Shown here: one piece after another, positions 44,407-51,711 of the stretch | Layout: each line of letters begins with the position of its first letter | How positions within the stretch are numbered: the stretch's first letter is position 1 | Assembly: GCA_014728215.1 (NCBI GenBank) | Contig: WJLZ01000133.1 | Span: 77,129 to 141,128 of the forward strand | DNA from: Chitinivibrionales bacterium | GTDB taxonomy: Bacteria > Fibrobacterota > Chitinivibrionia > Chitinivibrionales > WJKA01 | Reading direction: 5' to 3' | Length of the DNA: 64,000 nucleotides | Notes under the pieces: model-generated | Seen by the model: only the letters and a program-made list of their open reading frames with translations | Database searches by the model: none | Told to the model about the DNA's origin: nothing | Made by a program: the position numbers and the translations under genes

Positions 44407-45225
44407 TCACGATTTGCTCAATTTATACCTCATTAATTGCCATGGGTTACGTGAGAAGGGTAGTTCGATAAAGATCTTTCGCAGCAGGGCTGCTTGTTTG
44501 CCGTAGATAATGAATTCGGGGAGCATGAGCAGCAGATCGGGATATCTAAACCTTCGTGGCCAGGTCAGCGTGGTCGATTCTTTTCTTTTACATAACTCAA
44601 GCAGATAATAGATCCAGGATGCAATGCCGGTTTGGCGGGCGTAGTCGAAAAACCGCCGACGATTGAATGCGGGTTGAGACAGGATAAGTTTCATCTCCTC
44701 AAAAAATGATTGCTGCGGAATCTGGGCGCCGTGTACCAGTTGATGACACATCATGATTAGAAGCATATCCTCTAAACAGGGAAGCACCCGCTTAGATCGG
44801 GTGTGAGTACCCCTTTTGAATAGCGTGCTGGTGGGAAGATAAAACCGTTCGGGACGGTTGAGCATGGCATGCATTTCGATAACGACGTTAGTGCTGCCGG
44901 AAACATAATAGAATGCCTTTGCAAAGGGCCAGGATTCCTTTTCACGTGCTACCGTTGTACCGCTCGAATCGAAATAGTCCGATGCCCTGGTGAAACGGTC
45001 GGGCAAAACAAGAATATCGATATCATTCATGGTTCGTGAGGAAATTTTTTCCGCCAGTCCGGAACAGATAAGTGACGCCCCTTTTATGGGCATGTACTGC
45101 AGATTCATGGCGGAAAAATCCTGATCTAGTTGGTCGAGTATTTCCCCATAGAGCACCTGGCGCAGTTTCCAGGTCTGTTCGGGAGTATATTTTTCCTCTT
45201 TATTTTTGCCAGGTAAAGGACTCAT
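44407..45225 (-). CDS. Nucleotidyltransferase-like protein (NTP_transf_5 type)
   Basis: 272-residue protein of the uncharacterised nucleotidyltransferase family that recurs near RiPP and exopolysaccharide genes. MPIKGASLICSGLAEK and RTMNDIDILVLPD carry the family's glycine loop and the metal-binding D-x-D. The C-terminal part is helical (LLIMMCHQLVHGAQIPQ). It faces the RiPP operon with only 5 nt between stop codons. In paeninodin-like clusters a protein of this family sits beside the HprK-like kinase, so convergent location may reflect the same tailoring module. It overlaps the upstream glycosyltransferase gene by 26 nt. Confidence 0.78.
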   Translation of the reverse strand: MSPLPGKNKEEKYTPEQTWKLRQVLYGEILDQLDQDFSAMNLQYMPIKGASLICSGLAEKISSRTMNDIDILVLPDRFTRASDYFDSSGTTVAREKESWPFAKAFYYVSGSTNVVIEMHAMLNRPERFYLPTSTLFKRGTHTRSKRVLPCLEDMLLIMMCHQLVHGAQIPQQSFFEEMKLILSQPAFNRRRFFDYARQTGIASWIYYLLELCKRKESTTLTWPRRFRYPDLLLMLPEFIIYGKQAALLRKIFIELPFSRNPWQLMRYKLSKS

Positions 45226-45979
45226 AGAACGCTTTCATCAGATGAAATACCGTTTGCTTTATCAGCACCCTACTTTGTGTGGGGTTGTCGAAATGGCGGT
45301 TAATTATTCTGGATAAATCGTACCATTGTCTGAATCGCTTCGCACAACTGCTCTGGCCGGGGTAGGTGCGGTAATTGTAAACAACTTTATCCAGAAAGAA
45401 CACCTGGCCGCAGGAAAATATTTCAAGAGCCAGATATTTATCGATCGACCGTAAGAGTGTTTCATCCAATGGGGCAATCCGGTTCATACATACTTTCCTG
45501 ACCATAAGGGTCGGTCCGATAATGGGCGCCCGAAAGTTACATACGATATCGTTTTTCCTGAAAACAGGGTAAGAACTGCGGGTGCGATACGGTTTGCCCT
45601 CTTTGTTAATATAGTCGGCATTGCCGTATACCGCCATCGCATCAGGGGTGGCATGAAGAAATTCCGCTCTGTCCCGAAGACTATTTTCCGGTAAGGTATC
45701 ATCGGCATCGACGATAGTAATGAAATCGCCGGAAGAGAGCGCAATGCCACGGTTGAGAGCGGATACTTTTCCACCGTGGGGCTGATCGTGAGCAATAAGA
45801 GAGGGGTGCATTGCAGCGGTGTTTTTTATAACCGACTCAGTGGTATCGGTCGAGCCGTCATTAATGACTATTACTTCAAAATCGGACCAGGATTGAGCAA
45901 GCAGGCTCTGCAGGGTTTCCGGCAGGGTTGCCGCCATATTATAAATCGGAACGATTACGCTGACACGGGGTGTTTTCAT
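45200..45979 (-). CDS. Family 2 glycosyltransferase
   Basis: 259 residues from ATG 45979 (MKTPRVSVIVPIYNMAATLP), which fits the start of GT2 proteins; the 27 extra residues of the longer frame do not. The nucleotide-sugar site is VINDGSTD and the metal-binding motif is VDADDTLPEN. The C-terminal region (YRTYPGQSSCAKRFRQW) is typical of GT2 enzymes acting on glycans or peptides. Acceptor unknown: flagellin (3.7 kb away) and the RiPP product are both conceivable. It is co-transcribed with the nucleotidyltransferase gene. Confidence 0.85.
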   Translation of the reverse strand: MKTPRVSVIVPIYNMAATLPETLQSLLAQSWSDFEVIVINDGSTDTTESVIKNTAAMHPSLIAHDQPHGGKVSALNRGIALSSGDFITIVDADDTLPENSLRDRAEFLHATPDAMAVYGNADYINKEGKPYRTRSSYPVFRKNDIVCNFRAPIIGPTLMVRKVCMNRIAPLDETLLRSIDKYLALEIFSCGQVFFLDKVVYNYRTYPGQSSCAKRFRQWYDLSRIINRHFDNPTQSRVLIKQTVFHLMKAFYESFTWQK

Positions 45980-46061
45980 GGAACCGGTAAAACTGAATAA
46001 ATAATGCAAAGATGCTGGAGATTGTTGTCCCGGTATAAATATACTCTGTGTGATAAACAAT

Positions 46062-46095
46062 GCGGGCGTCCGGCTTGATGCCCGCTATTTTTTTC
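46062..46095 (+). terminator. Plus-strand intrinsic terminator beyond the peptide operon
   Basis: GCGGGC/GCCCGC stem, 12-nt loop, then TATTTTTTTC on the + strand. No + strand gene ends directly before it; the nearest upstream + strand genes are the peptide operon ending at 44401. Confidence 0.72.
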
Positions 46096-46157
46096 GGGAA
46101 CAGACGCAAATCAGGTCTCCCCGGGCCGGCAGATGACCATCCTTTGAAAATTCCGAC

Positions 46158-46448
46158 TTATGCTTTGCGGCCCTTTTTGGCGCCTTTGGCACTGTTTATA
46201 ATGCGATAGGTTTGTGAGATCGACAATTTGTGTTTTTGGGCAATTTTTGTGCCCGGCACATTGTTTTTATAAAGCTTGATAATATCGGCATCGCGTTCTT
46301 TGTGCTTGTCGGCAACCGGTGCGATACCGTGTTTGGTACGGAGCTGATGCACTGCCTGGCGGGTGATGCCATAGAGTTTCCCAATCGCATCATCGGTTTT
46401 ATATTTCTTTTGAAGTTTAATCAGTTGATTTTTGCTTATGCGCGCCAT
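46158..46448 (-). CDS. Small protein with two helix-turn-helix motifs
   Basis: 96-residue basic protein. Two HTH-like segments are visible, at about 18-40 (DDAIGKLYGITRQAVHQLRTK) and 54-86 (DIIKLYKNNVPGTKIAQ, then HKLSISQTYRIIN). The second resembles the resolvase/Hin-type HTH and the first resembles an Xis/psq-type element. A good Shine-Dalgarno (AAAGGGAG) precedes the ATG. It has no enzyme domain. It is divergent from the STAS gene, across a region with interleaved inverted repeats, so autoregulation through those repeats is the most natural guess. Confidence 0.72.
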   Translation of the reverse strand: MARISKNQLIKLQKKYKTDDAIGKLYGITRQAVHQLRTKHGIAPVADKHKERDADIIKLYKNNVPGTKIAQKHKLSISQTYRIINSAKGAKKGRKA

Positions 46449-46481
46449 AAAATCACTCCCTTTCGTATGTATTGAATGTTA

Positions 46482-46556
46482 CCGTCAAGCATTGCGCCCG
46501 ATTTGCTATATGAGAAAAATAGCTTTAGCTTGACGGAGATGCAAGCCTTGGGCGCA
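46482..46556. repeat. Two interleaved inverted repeats (A-B-A'-B' order)
   Basis: A is CCGTCAAGC (46482-46490) and A' is GCTTGACGG (46528-46536). B is TGCGCCC (46493-46499) and B' is GGGCGCA (46550-46556). All arms are perfect complements. The order allows an H-type pseudoknot in RNA, or two overlapping operators for the divergent HTH and STAS genes. Confidence 0.7.
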
Positions 46557-46574
46557 TAACTTTTTGAAATTGAT

Positions 46575-46603
46575 TTGACAAAAAAATCTTCAAGGGGTAT
46601 AAT
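46575..46603 (+). promoter_or_regulatory. Consensus sigma-70 promoter of the STAS gene
   Basis: TTGACA (46575-46580), 17-nt spacer and TATAAT (46598-46603), all consensus. It rules out a translation start inside the promoter. Confidence 0.85.
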
Positions 46604-46634
46604 TAGATTGTCTTTGATGGGAAAAGGAAGGGTT

Positions 46635-47000
46635 ATGGAATTGGCAATGACAGAAAAGGGGGACGTAAAGCTCCTTCATTTTATCGGAAAGATCTCGAGT
46701 ACCGGGTCGGTTCAGATGGCTGATATGATCGCGGCATTCTCCAAAAGCGAATATAAGAAAATTGTTATCGACTTCACAAAAACCAGCTTTATCGATACGG
46801 TTGGTATCAGCAAGCTGGTAGAATCGTGCAAAAAAATACAGAATTCAGAAAAAGAACTGGCAATAGTAGCCGAAGGTGCAATCCGCCAATTGTTTTTTGA
46901 TATCTATTTTAACCGCCTTTTTGAGATAGCAGATTCCCTCGATAAGGCTCTTCAAGGCAATTCTTCGACGCCTATCGCCCCGGCGCCACGAGTGAAATAA
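46635..47000 (+). CDS. STAS-domain protein (anti-sigma factor antagonist type)
   Basis: 121 residues starting at ATG 46635, preceded by AAGGAAGGG; earlier in-frame codons lie in or at the promoter. The STAS fold is clear: VKLLHFIGKISSTGSVQMADMI and IVIDFTKTSFIDTVGISKLVES, with Ser/Thr residues near the usual phosphorylation loop (the Ser-Phe-Ile-Asp-Thr region). It resembles SpoIIAA/RsbV-like switches that respond to a phosphorylated Ser. No kinase or sigma factor is next to it. It may regulate envelope or motility functions. Confidence 0.83.
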   Translation: MELAMTEKGDVKLLHFIGKISSTGSVQMADMIAAFSKSEYKKIVIDFTKTSFIDTVGISKLVESCKKIQNSEKELAIVAEGAIRQLFFDIYFNRLFEIADSLDKALQGNSSTPIAPAPRVK

Positions 47001-47012
47001 ACTAATTTGGTT

Positions 47013-47555
47013 ATGAAAATAAAGTCACTTTTTAAAACCGGCGCACTCATTGCCGCAGTATTACCGGCAATAATATTTCCTTCGCTGTCACACGCAGAAA
47101 GCAAACTGCGCCCCCAATTCGGTGTTTATTACAGCCAGGCGGCCGGCGACCTGTTTATGACTGGTATCGTTCAGAAAAATACTTTCGAAAAACTCCCCTT
47201 CCAGTATTTCATGCAAATTGGGTACGCCTATGATAAACGGTACCGTGTTGAATATAAAGATTACGGTCATGGGGTAGTAATGGATAATTCTGTGGGTCCC
47301 TATCTTACCCTCAATGAAATAAAGCTCGGCATGTTCGGGGGAGTATTTATTCTGTTTGAAGCCTATAAACTCACCGGAGTGGATGCATACAGCCGCGAGC
47401 GAAATATGGGATTGACTACAGGTGCTTATTGTACGGCTTTCGAGCATATATCCTGCAAGGCCGGTATTTTACAGGCCTGGGAACTCAGCAAATTTTTTCT
47501 TCTCTGGAATGATTATCCCCTCAGTTTCTATTTTTCATTGCTTTTAACACTCTAA
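47013..47555 (+). CDS. Secreted protein of unknown function
   Basis: 180-residue protein with a Sec signal (MKIKSLFKTGALIAAVLPAI, then SLSHAES). The rest alternates short hydrophobic strands and loops: LRPQFGVYYSQAAGDLFMTG, VGPYLTLNEIKLGMFGGVF and NDYPLSFYFSLLLTL at the end. The final aromatic-rich strands could belong to a small outer-membrane barrel, which is only an impression. It is 12 nt after the STAS gene and probably shares its promoter. Confidence 0.6.
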   Translation: MKIKSLFKTGALIAAVLPAIIFPSLSHAESKLRPQFGVYYSQAAGDLFMTGIVQKNTFEKLPFQYFMQIGYAYDKRYRVEYKDYGHGVVMDNSVGPYLTLNEIKLGMFGGVFILFEAYKLTGVDAYSRERNMGLTTGAYCTAFEHISCKAGILQAWELSKFFLLWNDYPLSFYFSLLLTL

Positions 47556-47624
47556 AAGAGTACAGGGTCAAGGATCATTGGGCGGGTGATAACAGCCTGG
47601 TGCTCCGTTGTCGTGTGAAGGAGC

Positions 47625-47656
47625 AAAAAAAAAGCCTTCATAAGAAGGCTTTTTTT
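47625..47656. terminator. Bidirectional terminator
   Basis: AAAAGCCTTC/GAAGGCTTTT stem with a 4-nt loop, flanked by A and T runs. It serves the secreted protein gene on + and tRNA-Phe on the minus strand. Confidence 0.87.
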
Positions 47657-47661
47657 GCAAA

Positions 47662-47734
47662 TGGCGCCTCGCAGAATCGAACTGCGGACACGGGGATTTT
47701 CAGTCCCCTGCTCTACCGACTGAGCTAAAGCGCC
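47662..47734 (-). tRNA. tRNA-Phe (GAA)
   Basis: 73-nt cloverleaf on the minus strand. The acceptor is GGCGCTT with AGGCGCC plus discriminator A. The anticodon loop is CTGAAAA (anticodon GAA) on a GGGGA/TCCCC stem, and the T arm is CGCAG-TTCGATT-CTGCG. CCA is not encoded. It is downstream of the Minf_1886 gene and followed by the bidirectional terminator. Confidence 0.96.
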
Positions 47735-47789
47735 ATTGTGTTCAGAAGAACGGAAGATAAGATAAATTATTCAAAGGAAAAGATCAAGG

Positions 47790-48203
47790 CTACGCGCCTC
47801 TCAGTTTTCTGACATATTCTTTATCAACCGGAAAATGTTCTTGTTTGTCAAAATATTCCTGCAGGTCGAAAACATCAGCGAAATCATTAACCGAATCTTC
47901 GGGCCGCTTTGAAAGAAGGCTGATATCGATAAGGTTATACACGATATAGCCGAAATCCGAAGTATGATAAATACCCCAGTCATTAAGGACCGTACGAGCC
48001 AGGGGACCGTACTGACGGGCTGCGTATTCGGCAAGTCCGGCTGAGAGTTCCTGTCCGGTCACATGACGTTTTTCACTGAGCTTGGTGATAAAAAACTCCA
48101 GACCGTTCAGTATAAAAACATAGGCCTGGGGCTTATAACGGGCATCCCTCCCGGCATCGATGATTTCGGTCTGGATCCGTTCAAGAATTTGATTTGCTAT
48201 CAT
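47790..48203 (-). CDS. Minf_1886 family protein
   Basis: 137-residue protein of the conserved family named after Minf_1886. Markers are YVFILNGLEFFITKL, RHVTGQELSAGLAEYAARQ, ARTVLNDWGI and DFGYIVYNLI. The biochemical function of the family is unknown. It overlaps the M23 peptidase gene by 23 nt, indicating coupled expression. The gene lies between the peptidase gene and tRNA-Phe, 55 nt from the tRNA. Confidence 0.83.
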   Translation of the reverse strand: MIANQILERIQTEIIDAGRDARYKPQAYVFILNGLEFFITKLSEKRHVTGQELSAGLAEYAARQYGPLARTVLNDWGIYHTSDFGYIVYNLIDISLLSKRPEDSVNDFADVFDLQEYFDKQEHFPVDKEYVRKLRGA

Positions 48204-49584
48204 TGGATGATGATGTATTCCGTGCGAATACTTTGATTTTATGGTCGATACTATTATCGTTTTCGATTATTGAGATTATGAAACAGCCGGCGGTATCGGC
48301 ACAGCGAAACCGCATAAGAGAGAGGTATTCGTGTCGTAATGCATCGAACCTGGGCCGGCTTTCTTCAGTAACACCATCTTTCGGAGGAACCGATATCGTG
48401 AGTGGATTAACAAAGCGTGAGCCCAGTTTCATACGGTAATCCAGATGAGGTCCGGTGGAAAGGCCGGTACTTCCGACGGTTCCGATCATTTGTCCCTGTT
48501 TTATTCGGGTACCTCTTCCGATCCCCCGGGCATAGCTGTTCAGATGGCCGTAATAGGTCTCGTATGAAGCTCCATGGCGTATCCTGATATGTTTTCCATA
48601 GCCACCTTTTGTTCCTATAAACGACACGACTCCATCGGCCGGGGCATACACCGGCGTCCCCCGCGGGGCCGCATAATCGACCCCCAGATGGGGCCTGACG
48701 ATGCCGAGTATGGGGTGTCTCCTGTTGTAGGAATATCCCGATGAAATCCGGCTGTAACGGAGCGGCGCCTTGAGAAACTGCTTCTGCACCGATTTGCCGT
48801 TACAATCATAATGATTGATTTTGCCCTCTTCATCAGGCAGTGCAAGCGCATAGAATTCTTTTCCGTTGTTAATATATTTGGCGGCAAGAATTGAGCCATA
48901 ACCGATGAAATGACCACTGGCATATTTCTTTTCAAAGATGACCTCAAAAGTATCGCCTTTTTTCGGGTCGATAAAGAAATTTATATCCCAGGCGAAGATA
49001 TCGGTCAGCTGTGCAGCAAGTGCATCACCGATCTCAATCTCATACATCGCTTCCGAAAGGCTGGTCAACAGTTCACCTCGCGCGATACAGAGGTGGGTTG
49101 AGGTGGCAATCGGTTCTTTTTCTGCTTTTATTCGAAGATCCTCGATAGTCATATGATACCAGTACTGAAGCCTGCTGAGGAGAGAGACTTTTTCAAGGCT
49201 GCTGTCCGGCTTAAGTGTAAAGACGAGTGAATCACCCGGATAAAGAGCGGACAGGCCCATAGAAAGAAGGTGACGGTAATACTGGAGTGCATTTTTATCG
49301 GAAATACCATGGGAGACAAGAATATTACCGAATGTATCTCCCGGTTTTACGATATAATTAATAAAATGGCGGACCGGTGCGGGGGGAGGAGATGGGATCG
49401 CCGTATGCCCCTGGAGAGTACGCTGCGAAGGTGGCTTTACCTCGCCGTCACGACAAAAATGCCAGGAAAGTGTAACCGTAAGAATAATGAACAGGGACAA
49501 CACAAGCGGCCTTTTGGCTTTTTTATGGTCCCTTTTATGTTTTACGCGATTTTTGAATTCTTTCGAAATAAGATCTTGTTTCAA
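48181..49584 (-). CDS. M23 family peptidoglycan endopeptidase
   Basis: 467-residue envelope protein with a basic N-terminus and one membrane segment (about 27-43). A LysM-like or PGDTF-type domain (IVKPGDTFGNILVSHGI) comes before a coiled central region, then the M23 domain (about 280-400). The Zn-binding HLGVDYAAP is clear. The usual HxH appears as GPHLDYRM, so the second His is Asp; this variant occurs in some MepM-like enzymes but may alter activity. Likely a peptidoglycan endopeptidase or a pseudo-enzyme that activates amidases. Confidence 0.85.
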   Translation of the reverse strand: MKQDLISKEFKNRVKHKRDHKKAKRPLVLSLFIILTVTLSWHFCRDGEVKPPSQRTLQGHTAIPSPPPAPVRHFINYIVKPGDTFGNILVSHGISDKNALQYYRHLLSMGLSALYPGDSLVFTLKPDSSLEKVSLLSRLQYWYHMTIEDLRIKAEKEPIATSTHLCIARGELLTSLSEAMYEIEIGDALAAQLTDIFAWDINFFIDPKKGDTFEVIFEKKYASGHFIGYGSILAAKYINNGKEFYALALPDEEGKINHYDCNGKSVQKQFLKAPLRYSRISSGYSYNRRHPILGIVRPHLGVDYAAPRGTPVYAPADGVVSFIGTKGGYGKHIRIRHGASYETYYGHLNSYARGIGRGTRIKQGQMIGTVGSTGLSTGPHLDYRMKLGSRFVNPLTISVPPKDGVTEESRPRFDALRHEYLSLMRFRCADTAGCFIISIIENDNSIDHKIKVFARNTSSSNDSKSNS

Positions 49585-49601
49585 GGGCTTATCAATCCCG
49601 G

Positions 49602-51428
49602 TTATGGTATTCGTACGAGTCGTGAAGGATTATTTCCTGGTTGAAAAGTCATTTCCTTGATTGTTTCTTTGCCACCCTTTGAAAATTTCATGGTATGGGT
49701 ACCCGAACGCACTTTCAGCTTGTCCCTATTGGTTTTTCCGATATGTTGTCCGTCCATATAGACATCGGCAATGGGTGGCAGGGAAGAAATGAATATTGTT
49801 GCCGGTTCGCCGGTCGAACTGCCTGCACGTGCTGATGGTGCCGGTGTGGGCTCAGGTTTGGATGCTGCCGGTGCCGGAGAAGGCGTTGACGGCCGTGCTG
49901 CAGGAGCAGGTTTTGACGGCTTGGGTTCAGGCCTTGAAGGCGCCGGGGTCGAGGGTCGTGCAGCTACCGGTTCAGGTTTCTTTTCCAATCGGATTATGTG
50001 TTCCTTAATGCCGCCTTCGTACTGAACAAAATCGGTTTTGGGAACAAACCCTTCTTTACGAGCGGTAACTTTGATTGTGCCGTAGACATCGGGTTTTTCC
50101 CACCGATAGGGGGTTGTTCCAAGGGTTTTATTATCAATTTTGATTTGTGCACCTGAGGGCACTGAAGTAATGGTCAGCCTGTTTGTTTTTGTTACAGGGC
50201 GTGATGGTGTGGTTGGCCGGCGTTTAGGCTGTCGGGTAACAGTCCTGCGAGGCGCTCGTTTGGGTGCCGGTTTACTCGGTTTCTTAACTGGAGCAGTTGA
50301 AGCTTCTTCTATATCCTCTGTTTCTTCTCCCGCAGAATCGGTCATTTCCGGCGGTGTTTCCACCGGCAATTGAGGAACTTCGGGAGTCTCCGATACAGCA
50401 GGTGCTTCCGTTGTTGGTTCCGATTGCTGAACCATCTTAAATAATTGTGGCCCAAAGAAATAACCTGCTCCACCCAGAATTGCGATAATCAGGATAATAA
50501 CGATTACCGGAAGAAATGAAGATTTCTTTTTTGGCTCAAATTCATCATCTGCATCGTCGGCCCACCGGTCGATTCGTTTAGGTGGAGAACTGCGTTCCCC
50601 GGCTTTTTGGGGGGGCGGTTCCTGTTCTGCTTCAAAATCGGGTGTTTGAGGCTCATACTGTGGTGGCGGCGGCGGAGCCGGTTCGAATGCTGCTGGTTCG
50701 GGTTGCGATGGTCGAGAAGGTGGCTCAAAGGAACGCGGTTCCTCTCGTGGCGGCTCGGACGGCGGCTTAAAGGAGGTCGGTTCAGGTTGTTGCGGCCGTG
50801 ATGGTGGTTCATAGGGCTCCGGTTCCCGTCGTGGCGGCTGCGAAGTCTCGTAGGATGACTTTTCCCGATTGGACGGCGTATAAATATCCGGTTCGGGTGC
50901 CGAGGGTTGCTCATAGGATTGCGGCGGGGGCGGAGTATATTGCTCAGGCTGACGCTGCTCTCCCATTGTATCCGGACCCATAGCAGATTCTATTTCAGAA
51001 CGAAAATCATCATACTCGGATTTGGGTTTCTGGGGAGGTTTGGGACGGTGCGTTTCCTGGTATCGTTTCAGGGCTGCAAGACTGAAACTGGAGGTCTGCA
51101 TGATAATATCTTCGGAACTCCGAATAAGATCATCTTCGGTATCGTAGACTTTCAGAAAGTTATATACCCCCGAGCTTTCGAGAATCTGGCGTACCTGTTT
51201 GCTGGGAGAAAGCAATGCCAAACGGCCGCTGACATCAAGAACTTTCCGGTTCAGGTTCAGCACTACATTCATGGCATCGGAATAGAGATATTTCAACTCC
51301 GACAAATCAAGAGCGATATTCCGATGTCCTTCATCGATAAACTGTTCGACTTTATCTTTTAATTCGCCCGAATTAAAAATCTCACCCTCTTCCAGCGTCG
51401 GTTTGAGGACTTCAAATAAGCCGGACAT
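49602..51428 (-). CDS. STAS-PEGA membrane protein with proline-rich repeats
   Basis: 608 residues. An N-terminal cytoplasmic STAS domain (1-105; NIALDLSELKYLYSDAMNVV) is followed by a Pro/Glu/Gln-rich linker. This has about five copies of an EPxxFxPPSxPxQPEP-like unit (about 203-250). One membrane segment lies at 304-326 (FLPVIVIILIIAILGGAGYFF). Two PEGA domains follow (417-484: LTITSVPSGAQIKIDN; 543-608: ATIFISSLPPIADVYMDG) with a second Pro/Ala-rich linker. So a cytoplasmic switch domain is joined to periplasmic PEGA domains. It may sense envelope state or bind a partner. Confidence 0.8.
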   Translation of the reverse strand: MSGLFEVLKPTLEEGEIFNSGELKDKVEQFIDEGHRNIALDLSELKYLYSDAMNVVLNLNRKVLDVSGRLALLSPSKQVRQILESSGVYNFLKVYDTEDDLIRSSEDIIMQTSSFSLAALKRYQETHRPKPPQKPKSEYDDFRSEIESAMGPDTMGEQRQPEQYTPPPPQSYEQPSAPEPDIYTPSNREKSSYETSQPPRREPEPYEPPSRPQQPEPTSFKPPSEPPREEPRSFEPPSRPSQPEPAAFEPAPPPPPQYEPQTPDFEAEQEPPPQKAGERSSPPKRIDRWADDADDEFEPKKKSSFLPVIVIILIIAILGGAGYFFGPQLFKMVQQSEPTTEAPAVSETPEVPQLPVETPPEMTDSAGEETEDIEEASTAPVKKPSKPAPKRAPRRTVTRQPKRRPTTPSRPVTKTNRLTITSVPSGAQIKIDNKTLGTTPYRWEKPDVYGTIKVTARKEGFVPKTDFVQYEGGIKEHIIRLEKKPEPVAARPSTPAPSRPEPKPSKPAPAARPSTPSPAPAASKPEPTPAPSARAGSSTGEPATIFISSLPPIADVYMDGQHIGKTNRDKLKVRSGTHTMKFSKGGKETIKEMTFQPGNNPSRLVRIP

Positions 51429-51490
51429 TCGAGTTTCGAGGTTGATACCTGCCTCCTTTGTAAGGGTAACAGTATAAAACTGTTAATAAA

Positions 51491-51564
51491 TACGCCAGAC
51501 AGGATTCGAACCTGTGGCCTTCGGCTCCGGAGGCCGACGCTCTATCCAGCTGAGCTACTGGCGC
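51491..51564 (-). tRNA. tRNA-Arg (CCG)
   Basis: 74-nt cloverleaf on the minus strand. The acceptor GCGCCAG pairs with CTGGCGT (one G-U at the end). The anticodon loop is CTCCGGA (CCG) on a TCGGC/GCCGA stem, and the T arm is ACAGG-TTCGAAT-CCTGT. CCA is not encoded. It lies 62 nt upstream of the STAS-PEGA gene. Confidence 0.95.
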
Positions 51565-51711
51565 TTGTTCTACATCCGGTCTTAAACGACCTCGGGATGT
51601 TCTAATATCAAAAAATAATATATTACAGATATATTAGAGAAAACAATAGTAATATTTAATCTATTTAATTTTCTCCGGTTCAACTTCGGTTATTCTAAAA
51701 GTAAGTATATT

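Noticed and set aside
41608-45225. Lasso peptide cluster
   Set aside because: HprK-like kinase and NTP_transf_5 suggest it, but no asparagine-synthetase-like cyclase or transglutaminase-like B2 protease is present, while a radical SAM/SPASM enzyme is.
46575-46634. TTG start at 46575 giving a 141-residue STAS protein
   Set aside because: It starts inside the -35 box of a consensus promoter, so the transcript could not include it; ATG 46635 has a good Shine-Dalgarno.
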